The notes beneath the pieces were generated by a model, which was not told the origin of the DNA, did no database searches, and saw nothing but the letters and a program-made list of their open reading frames with translations. From Actinernus sp. WN-2022 (lineage: Eukaryota; Cnidaria; Anthozoa; Actiniaria; Actinernidae): a DNA stretch of 64,000 bases. The stretch is from NCBI GenBank assembly GCA_030867875.1, contig JAOWCC010000936.1:18174095-18238094 (forward strand), written 5' to 3'. Positions 46,001-52,566 of this stretch are shown in pieces; within the stretch, counting starts at the first letter, position 1; every line of letters starts with the position of its first letter. The position numbers and the translations under genes were made by a program.

Positions 46001-47513
46001 CCTCGTCAAATGTAATACTAGGGATTGTTTACTTGTCATCGCTTAGGACAATCTGGCGCCATTTCTTGTGAAAATCGTCAACATTTTGCGAAACATGGTT
46101 TTGGTCCCGTGTTGACTTGAACGCTGAACGGACGGTTTTCAAATTTAGTCGTCGTTCCTTGCCTTGCTGAACGGAAAACTCCCATCGTTTGGAGTTCTAA
46201 AGACTTGTAAAGAGAGTTGGAATTCGCCTCCTTTCATGATAATTGTTGTGAAGCCTTGGTTCGTTCTTGAAGTGTTTATAAATGCTTCGCTGGAATAAAG
46301 TCAGTGAGATAGCTTGGCTCGAACTTCGCCGTTTCCTAAATAATTATTTTTGAAGAGCCGACAAAGTAGCAGGTTCAGCTAAATTTCAGGTATGTTTTAT
46401 TACCTTGTTTTGATTCTGGAAAACGTTTTCAGGTGAGTTCGGGTTGTCCTTTGTCTTGGCTTTGGTGTGTTTTGGCTGGTGAGTTTGTCTTGGCTTTGGT
46501 GTGTTTTGGCTTGTGCTCAGAAAAGTCGCAAAATAAACTCTTTCTTTTCTTTCATTTTGTCCGTTTTATAAAACATTGCTTTTTAGCAAAAGGTTTTTGG
46601 CAATGTTATTTATCTTCTGGCGTTACTTTTTGTTATACCTTGAGTCAAACACTAAACGTTTCGTGTGGCAACAATCTCAATCAACTACTCTTGAAGTGAC
46701 TCGACCGCGAAGGCCGAGTCACTCGGCAAAAGTTCCTTGGCCTTTAGCTCCCGCCAGGTTTTGAATAATTGTTTGCTTAAGTATATAGCAGCATGTTGGC
46801 TTTTCCAGTGTCGGTCATTTATTTTTTTCGTCAATTGCCTCAAGGCAGGCGTTTTCTTTCTTCCTGCCCCGACTCGTTTACCACCCCTTCCTCCAGAGCC
46901 TTCATTCATCAGAATTTCAAACAAAAAATGTAAAAATGAAATACTCTACATTTAGAATGAATGCTAAACAAAACGTTCCTGCAAAAAAAAAAATTTTAGA
47001 GGTTCGAAATAAGAGCGATGGAAATGGATTCCTGAAAGGTTCCTTCGGAGGGAGGTTTGATTTCGTACTCCCGGAGTCGGAAATCAAATTTTGCCTTTGG
47101 CCGTGCGATAGACTGGTAACGAATGAGCGCTGACCCAGCCCCTTTAAAATGTTAGATGGAACCTGAACGAAATCGATTTTACGTAAAAAATATCGCATGC
47201 CTCGATTGAGATCCTCGTCAACAAAGCGGTCAACATCATGTCCCAGTCAAGCGGTTTCATCGGTTCAACATCGGTACAGCATATAATAAAGCCGAACCGT
47301 TTGAAATGACCTGAAAACACTGTTGACAGGCGTTGAAAGATAGCATGTTGGAGAGAGTTTTACTTTGCTTAAAAGGCATTCACGGTTTCGATATCTGTTT
47401 CAACAAACGCTGTACCGATGTTGAAAAGGTTTGACCGGTTTAAACTTACCTATACTTTGTAGCGAAATAGAAAAGAGAAACACCACGAATTTGTTGAAAG
47501 TGAATTTCATCAT
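24312..47513 (-). CDS. nAChR-like cys-loop receptor subunit (six exons)
   Basis: Joining 47513-47450, 42857-42700, 40200-40156, 39779-39670, 34924-34686 and 25009-24312 gives one 1314-bp frame (437 aa plus stop) with GT/AG at every junction. Features in order: signal peptide 1-22; extracellular domain with loop-D Trp86, loop-A segment WVPDIALHN, cys-loop Cys164-Cys178, loop-B SWTY (Trp185) and loop-C Cys230-Cys231; M1 about 251-272; M2 about 280-300 with Glu278 at -1' and Leu288 at 9'; M3 about 310-335; an acidic cytoplasmic loop; M4 about 411-436. It should form a pentameric, cation-selective, ligand-gated channel in the plasma membrane. The 45-bp and 110-bp exons match vertebrate nAChR exons 3 and 4. 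Two aromatic-box positions are non-aromatic (His124 for loop-A Tyr, Asn228 for the first loop-C Tyr), so the ligand may not be acetylcholine. Which subunit type it is cannot be settled here. Confidence 0.9.
27070..28440 (+). repeat. Polinton left terminal inverted repeat
   Basis: This matches, inverted, the right repeat (34046 down to 32881, then 29916 down to about 29565). Relative to the right copy it has lost about 190 bp at about 27222 (promoter and start codon of the repeat-encoded frame). It contains the uninterrupted ancestral sequence (around 28064-28065) into which the nested transposon inserted on the other side. Confidence 0.8.
27299..27796 (+). pseudogene. Left-TIR copy of Polinton ORF, 5' end lost
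   Basis: Nearly identical over its length to the frame at 33746-33204, but the sequence with the TATA box, the normal ATG and the first codons is deleted (junction near 27222). The remaining frame opens at an internal Met. It differs from the right copy at a few residues. Confidence 0.7.
28085..29880. repeat. Three inverted/direct copies of a Polinton subterminal segment with hairpins
   Basis: A segment of about 290 bp (landmark AATAAATGTCTTTAAA and its inverse) occurs at 28085-28390 in one orientation and at 28650-28935 and 29600-29880 in the other. Between them, blocks at 28370-28640 and 29410-29600 alternate GGGACGAAAGGCGACAAAAG with its inverse, which would fold into long hairpins. The arrangement suggests a deletion/fold-back rearrangement that removed most Polinton genes. 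Confidence 0.75.
28947..29405 (+). pseudogene. Polinton capsid-like protein fragment
   Basis: A frame of about 153 residues (the region after 29405 is hairpin sequence) resembles the proteins annotated F54H12.2-like in animal genomes, which belong to Polinton capsid genes, probably the double-jelly-roll major capsid protein. Visible family segments include an early DLFFQDRLLLNGV and a later HAAALRHSPALYPIRRVECK. Only the middle of the normal protein is present; both ends are missing and it is enclosed by inverted repeats, so it is a relic. The assignment comes from remembered family resemblance. Confidence 0.6.
31015..31195. repeat. TTATCCC-rich simple repeat
   Basis: Multiple TTATCCCTTATCCC units interrupted by short AT-rich spacers, preceded by a G run (30992-31009). 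The weak frame across its left part is not a gene. Confidence 0.7.
31472..31900. repeat. GGGTACTCCC-ended repeat
   Basis: Begins GGGGGTACTCCCATATATGG and ends with GAGTACCCAACCCCCCCT, an inverted layout. The interior has GGGTATGG-type modules. It resembles 4262-4872 and is a nested repeat inside the 29917-32880 transposon. Confidence 0.55.
33204..33746 (-). CDS. Polinton TIR-encoded protein of unknown function (180 aa)
   Basis: The frame starts MARKPISEDTICIDEVEVVE at 33746. It is mainly helical by composition (WEIVNAVCYMLNIEIHRSWK, YELYKLPWTTVYLLHL), with no membrane segment, zinc knuckle or enzyme motif that I recognise. It lies entirely within the right terminal inverted repeat and so was originally present in two copies per element. 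A TATA box sits about 65 bp upstream (33811-33817). The C-terminus differs between copies because of a local change near 33175. It may be an expressed accessory protein of this Polinton lineage or a passenger gene. Confidence 0.5.
   Translation of the reverse strand: MARKPISEDTICIDEVEVVERNRAFHRISSTIHLVYAALCEKPIYAETERQYETDHPNQRQHDCLMLSEEESWNLFYDNTKEKVKPDKVWEIVNAVCYMLNIEIHRSWKVYLYELYKLPWTTVYLLHLQFSNNGSCIIDQVPEVVRREIHPLNDNEHHGFGSRYSVSVPEQVLRKDEEFM
33811..33817 (-). promoter_or_regulatory. TATA box for the TIR-encoded frame
   Basis: TATAAAA on the minus strand in the context GGCTATAAAACCAG, 65 bp before the ATG at 33746. A second TATAAAA at 33768-33774 is too close to the ATG for a normal leader. 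The left repeat has lost this region. Confidence 0.5.
34686..34924 (-). CDS. nAChR-like exon 5: cys-loop and loop B
   Basis: The acceptor AATCAACAG and the donor GTGAG bound a 239-bp exon entering in phase 2 and leaving in phase 1. It contains the signature cys-loop (CQLNVRFWPVDTQVC, 13 residues between the cysteines) and GSWTY, whose Trp is the loop-B aromatic residue. Confidence 0.92.
34925..35698. other. nAChR intron 4, no further feature
   Basis: Intronic AT-rich sequence. The frame at 35223-34978 lacks cys-loop similarity and acceptable splice context, so it was not called. Confidence 0.4.
35699..36385. mobile_element. Inverted-repeat element in nAChR intron 4
   Basis: A block at about 35706-35742 (GGGCCGCGTGAGGCAAAAAG and GGCCCGGACGAC) recurs inverted at about 36340-36375 with a few changes. 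The 600-bp interior has no supported gene. The precise ends and target duplication are unclear. Confidence 0.5.
36420..37110 (-). mobile_element. LINE 3'-end fragment (CR1-like)
   Basis: Minus-strand translation has NYNFRNANKLIKVPRFNTYF followed by HRGSIVWNALTEHL (36763-36575), the C-terminal domain that follows reverse transcriptase in CR1/L2-type LINEs. Upstream frames are broken by stops. Antisense-free and in the same direction as the host gene. Confidence 0.65.
37124..37277. repeat. Two-unit tandem repeat, about 78 bp
   Basis: TTAAGCCGCC, then ATATCTCATAGGAATACC, CCTTGTC and AATGTGAAC occur in the same order twice. Confidence 0.75.
37278..37366. repeat. Long imperfect hairpin
   Basis: TACCTCGAACCTCGGCATTA with its continuation pairs with TAATGCTGAGGTTCGAGGTA downstream. 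The arms are about 35 bp around a short GC-rich loop. Confidence 0.7.
37774..37871. repeat. Hairpin with GGGGGTATGGGATTTATTC arms
   Basis: CTCGGGGGTATGGGATTTAT is inverted as ATAAATCCCATACCCCCGAG with CCTTC/GAAGG extending the stem. A 20-G homopolymer (37929-37948) lies shortly after. The frame over it is an artefact of low-complexity sequence. Confidence 0.7.
38566..38968. mobile_element. MITE with TTAA target (GTAATGGTCCAG ends)
   Basis: GTAATGGTCCAGATGAGAAC at the left is inverted at the right (38944-38968) and both sides carry TTAA (38562-38565 and 38969-38972). A diverged interior copy lies at 23830-24190. No transposase. Confidence 0.8.
39131..39619. mobile_element. MITE with TTAA target, same family as 3640-4164
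   Basis: AGTGCCTATCACCC and GGGTGATAGGCACT ends, TTAA on both flanks (39127-39130 and 39620-39623), and a shared interior (CTTTCCTGACCCATGACCGC and its inverse). It lies 50 bp from exon 4 of the nAChR gene. Confidence 0.85.
39670..39779 (-). CDS. nAChR-like exon 4: loop A (110 bp)
   Basis: The acceptor TTTACATATAG and the donor GTAAGT bound exactly 110 bp, the classical nAChR exon-4 length. It encodes KWTDKLLRWE and the family hallmark VWVPDIALHN. The loop-A tyrosine of LYN in typical subunits is His here. Confidence 0.92.
40156..40200 (-). CDS. nAChR-like exon 3: loop D (45 bp)
   Basis: A phase-0 exon of exactly 45 bp between CTTTCCACAG and GTTTG encodes DTKNQLITLDTWVIQ. It carries the conserved NQ and the loop-D Trp. 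Fifteen-residue length and position match the classical nAChR exon 3. Confidence 0.9.
40665..42150. mobile_element. Inverted-repeat DNA element spanning the duplication boundary
   Basis: The left part (40665-40830) and right part (41955-42150) are diverged inverted copies. They share AAGGAATTTCAAGATGGCGG, GCGGAAAGTCGCATTGTAAT and GGGGAGTGAAAC-type blocks. The interior holds a 68-bp perfect inverted repeat (41734-41902). The 11.7-kb unit starts inside it at 40856, so the second copy lacks the left arm. Confidence 0.6.
41734..41902. repeat. 68-bp perfect inverted repeat containing AAGATGGCGGC
   Basis: The arms 41734-41801 and 41835-41902 are exact inverse copies around a 33-bp spacer. Each spacer-side arm end holds AAGATGGCGGC, a YY1-type site. 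Short frames across it are palindrome artefacts. Repeated at about 53445-53613. Confidence 0.85.
42700..42857 (-). CDS. nAChR-like exon 2: N-terminal extracellular domain
   Basis: A pyrimidine-rich acceptor (CAATCTTTTCTTAATAG) precedes 42857 and GTAAGT follows 42700. The 158-bp exon encodes the N-terminal helix and first strands (ILATYDRVVGPVNYG, then VNVTFALEITKLVKV). It sits inside the 11.7-kb duplicated unit; the identical second copy is 54569-54412. Confidence 0.9.
43002..43058. repeat. Perfect 24-bp stem hairpin
   Basis: CTAGCCTGAGAAAACAGCCG plus ACTC pairs exactly with its inverse around a 9-nt loop (43026-43034). This resembles a collapsed MITE (two ends joined). Copy at 54714-54770. 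Confidence 0.85.
43390..44990. mobile_element. Palindromic repeat element with nine TGACGTCA sites
   Basis: Modules of about 200 bp (landmarks GGTTCACCACACGGTTCACC, GCTCTTTCCAACGACG and GACGTCATAAC) occur in one orientation in the left half and inverted in the right half, around a centre near 44180 with TGGACTTCAA and TTGAAGTCCA. Nine perfect TGACGTCA palindromes lie between 43796 and 44744. It sits in intron 1 of the nAChR gene and is repeated at 55102-56703. The true ends were not defined. Frames inside it are repeat artefacts. Confidence 0.7.
45698..47143. mobile_element. TTAA-flanked DNA transposon in nAChR intron 1 (1446 bp)
   Basis: The ends AGGGGCTGGGTCA and TGACCCAGCCCCT are inverted copies with TTAA on both flanks (45694-45697 and 47144-47147). 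The paralogous locus at about 13096-13106 has CCTTTAAAAATG with no insert, confirming the boundaries. This target is used by piggyBac- and Kolobok-like transposases. It contains one possible coding segment (46924-46685). Confidence 0.85.
46685..46924 (-). other. Possible transposon-borne coding segment (79 aa)
   Basis: The frame has a basic Gly-rich stretch (GGRGGKRVGAGRKK) followed by a plausible globular segment (RHWKSQHAAIYLSKQLFKTW). It looks protein-like and could be a captured host exon or a fragment of the transposon's own protein. I do not recognise the family; identical copy at 58639-58400. Confidence 0.3.
47450..47513 (-). CDS. nAChR-like exon 1: signal peptide
   Basis: Tandem ATG codons at 47513 open a 64-bp exon encoding MMKFTFNKFVVFLFSISLQ plus a few residues, ending ATAG|GTAAGT in phase 1, which matches the phase needed by exon 2. 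The hydrophobic core is a typical signal peptide. The exon recurs at 59228-59165 (identical) and, diverged, at 13462-13399. Confidence 0.85.
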
Positions 47514-47640
47514 GCCTGGGTTTGAAAAACTAGGAGTGGTTTACTGGGAACATCGGTCTGCGCGTAATGAGAGGTGCAAGGTTTTACATCTAACAGCATT
47601 ATTTACTCTATCACAAGAGCCAATCAGAAAAGAGATATCT
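47514..47640 (-). promoter_or_regulatory. Conserved upstream/5' UTR block of nAChR exon 1
   Basis: Directly upstream of the ATG, GTTTACTGGGAACAT and several shorter blocks are shared with 13463-13560 upstream of the paralogous exon 1, while more distal sequence is interrupted by different insertions. No TATA box is evident. It is a likely core promoter/leader by conservation only. Confidence 0.4.
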
Positions 47641-47784
47641 TGCATATTGGCAATTTCCACATGGATAAATCAGTTAGTTTTGTAGAACTTTACTCGCTTT
47701 TCAAAAGCTACTAAAATTACATTTTCAAATGTTTGAAATCCGTCCAAAAGTAATACCTAACATATTGATATTCAGTCATAATTA

Positions 47785-48035
47785 GAGCGGTTTTCAATTG
47801 AGTGTAGTAAAACCAAACGCAAATTACCCACAGCCAGCCAATCATAGGAGCGAGTAATCACAAGTAACTCGTAAATGGCTTCCCTGTGAGCCAATGACAA
47901 ACCAAAGCAAAACCAACATCAATTTGCGTTTGGTTTTATTTTGGATTCTGATTGGTTGGTTTACTTTCTCAGCCAATAGGAGAACTCAGTAAACGCAAAA
48001 CCAAAATACTTCCGACACTCAATTGAAATCCGCTC
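47785..48035. mobile_element. MITE with GAGCGGTTTTCAATTGAGTG ends (251 bp)
   Basis: The left end and its inverse CACTCAATTGAAATCCGCTC at 48016-48035 bound an interior with AAACGCAAA/TTTGCGTTT and CCAATCA/TGATTGG inverted blocks. Absent from the paralogous site near 13750. Copy at 59500-59750. Confidence 0.8.
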
Positions 48036-48666
48036 AAGTGCGTAAATTAACTTTGTACTGTGCTCCAAACACCTGCACACAAAACAAGAAATACTGGTTA
48101 TATGTGAACATTAATAACAAATCGGCTTAATGCCTTAAGGTATTTTCAATTCACGCTTCCTAATTACGTTTTACATGATGTGTTTAAATTCGTTCCAAAA
48201 GTAAACTATTCATTCAAGCAGTCCTAAGTCTCTTAAACACATTTGTAATAAATTCTATACGGATTGCTATTCTATGATGTTGAAAAATCCACAGGTCTCG
48301 ATAGGATATAATATCTCGATTTTATTTCCCTACGAAACCTTCGATTTCATTATAAATATTATCTTTGAGTGTCTAAAAATATTCCTTTTTAGCATAAAAG
48401 GACTCCATTTAGTAAGAGTTACATTACCGACATCTTGTATTTGAAACAAACGCAATTTAAAATCCTTTAATCAATTTTTGGTAACCCGTCACTTTATTTG
48501 ACTTGCTGCTTCGGGATGTAAATATCATATTGACACGAAAAACCTATTAAGAATATTCTCGAGTGAGTAGAGATTCAACTTCGTTTCGGCCGGTCCCCTT
48601 TCGACGTAAAGCGACGAGCGTAAAATGATTTTATTGTAGTTATACTTGTTTAATAATAAGCCTGAT

Positions 48667-49178
48667 TATTATACGACTTGGCGTTTTCGAGTGCAAATAC
48701 GGGCTAAAACGAGTGCAAATATGAGACGGTATTACACGGGTCACAAACCGGTTTGCACAGGTTTATTCAACACTTAAAAGGTTTTGTAAGCGCGCGAGCC
48801 AATCGAAATGGGGCTGTTTGAGTAACAGCCAATCAGCTTTTAGCGCGCGAAAAAAACTTTTCAGTGCGCGCCCGCCCCCGACATTGGGCTGAGAGATTTC
48901 TTCTCTCGAGATTTCTTCTCTCAAGATTTTCTTCAAACAGAGCAGTAAGGTAAGCGAAAACAAACATGTTTTGTTCGTGTTAGCTGTCGTATAATAAACA
49001 ATTTATTACACGAAGAGTTGTGTAATACGGCTGGGAATTTTTACTCGTCAATTTTATTTTTTCTCGCCTTTCAGGCTCGAAAAAATAAAACTGACTCGTA
49101 AAAATACCCAGCCGTATTACACAACTTTCCGTGTAATAAGCTCTTTGTATTTTATACTCGTTTAATAATAAGCCTGAT
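48667..49178. mobile_element. Insertion nested in the LINE, 26-bp direct repeat flank
   Basis: TATACTTGTTTAATAATAAG and the next bases (48641-48666) recur at 49153-49178 with one difference, so the LINE reads on after it. The insert contains a hairpin of TTACACGAAGAGTTGTGTAA-type sequence and CCAGCCGTATTACACAA inverse blocks (49009-49140), plus GCGCGC-rich sequence near 48790-48880. The direct repeat is long for a cut-and-paste transposon. Type unknown. Confidence 0.5.
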
Positions 49179-50670
49179 ATTTTAGCCATCACTGAAACCA
49201 AGCTAAATGAAAACTCTATAGATAATATAGAGCTTCCAAATTATAATTTCCATCATAATGACTCACCAACTCGGCTATTTATGTTAGCATCAATCTAAAA
49301 AGCATACCAAGGCCTGATATTAAGTTGGATATGTAATCAGAGGAAGCCTAGCTAAGCCCTGGACAACTAAGGGTATCTTAAAATCTATTAAAGCCAAACA
49401 AAATATGTATAAATCCCATTTTTTATCCAATCAAAGTTGAACAATATAAAATATATGCAAATACACTCAATCAACTTAAAACTAATAGTAAGAAAGCTTA
49501 CTATCATAAACACTTTGGGTTTTCTAAAAACAATCTTAGAGCTACATGGAAATTAATAGGAACAAAACTACCCAACAAGAATAATCAGAAATAATAGAAA
49601 TTTACTGATAAAACTAATATTGCAGACCAGTTTAATTTACATTTCACTAACATAGGACCATAGTCTCTTGCAAGTGCCATTGAGCCCAGCAATGTAAGCC
49701 CCACAGCAACTATATAAACAACACATACATCTAGTTGTGTCTTGTCACCTGAAAACCAGGTCTCTAATCTATTCTTAAACCTTAATGAAAATAAATCTTC
49801 ACAGGATAATCCTAACAAATTAATAAAAATAGAAAATGAGCTTCTATCAATACCCTTCACTCATATTTACAATCAATCGATTGAGACTGGTGTAGTGCCA
49901 GATGTATTTAAAATTTCTACTGAAGTTACCCCTATATACAAGTGGCGAAGCCACTGATCCTGGGATCTATCGTCCTATTTCAACACAGTCACCCTTTGCT
50001 AAAGTGCTTGAAAAACTCGTATATGATCAGTTGCATTCTTATTTAGAAAAAGATGATATTCTGTACAAATATCAGTTTTGCTTTCGAAAAGGGTTCTCTA
50101 CCGAACACGCTATCTTGGAGATCACTGAAAATTTAAATTTAGCTATTGATAGAAAGAAAATTACTTGTGGAATTTGCCTTGATTTCTCCAAGGCATTTGA
50201 TACTGTCGACCATAAAATCCTACTAACTAAACTATATAGCTATGGTATTCGTGGATTACCATATAAAACAGAAAACAATATGTCAAACTAGGTGGCATAG
50301 AGTCTAAAAAGCAAACTGTTGTATGTGGGGTACCACATGCTCAACACTTGGTCCATTGTTATTCCTACTTTATATAAATGACCTCCCCAACTCCTCTCCT
50401 AAACTGTCTTTCAGAATATTTGCAGACCGGATACCAATATATTTTTTACTTGTGAGAATCCTAAAGAACTAGAAAGAGTTATGAATGATGAATTTAAATT
50501 GGTGCTTAAATACTGTGCTATCAACAAGCTGTCCGTTAACTTTAAGAAAACTAATTATATGTTAATAACTTCACCCAGGAAAAAAGTAAATATCACTATA
50601 GATAACATCCAGCAGAAAAGTCACATTAAATATTTGGGCATATTTGCATATACCTTGATGAACATTTAAA
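49165..50670 (+). pseudogene. LINE endonuclease/reverse transcriptase remnants
   Basis: Fragments include PDILAITETKLNE, then YRPISTQSPFAKVLEKLVYD, FRKGFSTEHAILEITENL, DFSKAFDTVDHKIL and HIKYLGIF, separated by frameshifts and stops. The catalytic aspartate box is altered by a deletion near 50425 (ADD lost). Duplicated at 60880-62385. Confidence 0.8.
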
Positions 50671-50859
50671 ATGGGATCTACAGATTCAACATTGCGAAAA
50701 ATTTGGGAATTCTAAATAAGCTAAGAATTTTTTTAGAATTCTAAATAAGATAAGACAAATATTATAATTTCCAAACATTATTAGTTATTTATATATCAAT
50801 CCTCTTACCGACCGCCATGATTTCTTCTATTTATTTACTTAAATGTATAATATATGTAA

Positions 50860-50902
50860 GCAGTGACCAACTCGAAAGCTTCACGGCTACTTTAGTCACT
50901 GC
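50860..50902 (+). other. LINE 3' UTR stem-loop (second family member)
   Basis: GCAGTGAC and GTCACTGC form the stem around a loop with CGAAAGCTTC and GCTACTTT, matching 23698-23739. Confidence 0.55.
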
Positions 50903-51024
50903 GCACTAATTACTTTTTTTCTTTTGTTACTTACTATTACCTATCTATCTTCTAGAACTAGTCTTGTATTGTCTCTTATCCCTGTATTCTTGAATCAGTG
51001 TAAAATATAATGAAACTTGAAACT

Positions 51025-52184
51025 TATGAAGCATCGAATAACGGTAAATAATTTGACACACTTTCTACGAAGTAATTCAGGTAAACTCCCATGGCACCAA
51101 TATAAGACACAAAATGATCTGACTGCCAGATGGCTTCACCTAAATAGGCTACGTAGTACTAGTAGTATTAATACTCACAGCATGCAATGACAATACTAAA
51201 TCAAATTATTTCTTGTCAAAAGAATACATGATGTTTGTGATATTCATCAAAATGATTTTCAGTTACGTCTCGTTTAAAGTATAAAATGACAATCAATGTT
51301 TCCCTTTTATTTCATGTAAGTGTGGCGTAGAGTTCTTGTTGACTTGGGGTTTGGGTAAGTATGTTTATAGTAGAGAAAACGTGCCGAGTTCGTAAGGCAT
51401 TTACACTATGAAGGTATTCGGATTTGATCGTTTAAACTACACTCCTGACGACTTCAGAACGTTTCTCAAAATTATGAATAATTAATTAGGTCAGTATCCA
51501 TGATTGTGATCAGCTGCATGTACCTTGATATCCGATGAAACGCCAGAGCAAGATCGTATCGATCAAGCCACTTGGACTTTAACTAAGGTTGCGTTCGATT
51601 GATTGCTGAAAGTCAACATATTGTCAATCTTCATTGTCGTTTGCCATCGATTTCATTCACGATCCCGTCAGTCCCATTTGCATGTCTATAGACATCATAG
51701 GGCGAGGTTTCTCTGAGATATTTTCGGAAATAGGCACACCATCTTCTCTTTCTTTTACAATAACTAATTCGATCAAAGTGAAAGGAAAGTACCGGGAATT
51801 TCGTACAGGCGGGCAGAGCTTTGAAGATATTAGGGAAACGTTTTGGACAGAATCAAAAAGGAAACGGTGACGACAGGAAACTGAAGAAAAGCCAACCTGA
51901 AGTTGTTTACAAAAGGTCTTCTTGCTGCTTGGCTAGTTAACAAATCCTTAGTTTGCATGTGACAAAATCAGCATAACCTCTTATATACAATAGAGCCGCC
52001 ATATTGATGCCCCAAAACGAGACACCAAAATGGCGGCCGCATACAAAGTTATATAAAATTGTTATATATTCATTGGTCCACTGAGTTCAGTTAGTAAATA
52101 CTCTAATGTTCCAAACTTTGGGTTCTAAGTGTATTTCTTCTAGTTCCATAGCCATACTGTTTCATTACATTCCACCGACATCAA
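51025..52184. other. Intergenic, nothing firm recognised
   Basis: No gene supported. The 78-aa frame at 51634-51870 has no family resemblance or splice partner. AAAATGGCGGCCGC at about 52027-52040 is a short GC-rich island. Confidence 0.3.
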
Positions 52185-52566
52185 TAAATGATTAAATCAA
52201 TTAGCTTTGTGATATTTTACTAAGTTTTTTAAAGCTAGTAATATAACATTTTCAAATGTTTGAAGTCGGTCCAAAAGTAACACAATACATATTGACATTT
52301 TGTTAAAATTAGTGCGAAAAATTTACATTGAACTCCGTACACAAAAAACACATACTAGTTATATGTTGAAAATGTTTAATTAATATCAGTTCAATTCACG
52401 TGTCCTTTTTACGTTTTGAATTTGCAGGTAGACAGTCCTAAGACTCACAAAACACATTTGAAATACATTCTTTGGATTTACATCGAATGATGTTGAAAAC
52501 TCCTCCGTTCTCGGTAGGATAAAATCTGTGGATTATATTTTCCTACGAAACCTTCGATTTCAATTG
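52185..52566 (-). repeat. Third paralogous nAChR upstream block, truncated
   Basis: Aligns with 13650-14040 and 47690-48340 (landmarks ACATTTTCAAATGTTTGAAG, CAGTCCTAAGACTC and TTTTCCTACGAAACCTTCGA). Its exon 1 is not found on the expected lower side, and it stops at the duplication junction. It implies at least three ancestral tandem copies of the receptor 5' region. Confidence 0.65.

Larger units (their letters stand above)
48645..51024 (+). mobile_element. LINE, 5'-truncated, same family as 19.6-23.8 kb
   Basis: Absent from the paralogous locus near 14380, so it is an insertion. It begins within the endonuclease (FNNKPDILAITETKLNE, interrupted by a nested insert at 48667-49178) and runs through reverse transcriptase to a 3' UTR with the family stem-loop (50860-50902). 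Confidence 0.8.
40856..52566. repeat. Direct duplication, unit 1 (11,711 bp)
   Basis: The sequence from 40856 (GAACCAATTGGAAACAAGAA) restarts at 52567 and continues in step to the window end. The offset grows from 11711 to 11715 through three homopolymer changes: one A near 54104, an A/T run near 56152 and two C near 56855. No substitution was noticed by eye. The unit carries nAChR exons 1 and 2 with their promoter region. Confidence 0.95.

Noticed and set aside
51634..51870. 78-aa frame near the junction as a gene
   Set aside because: No family resemblance, no splice partner; it recurs only because of the segmental duplication.
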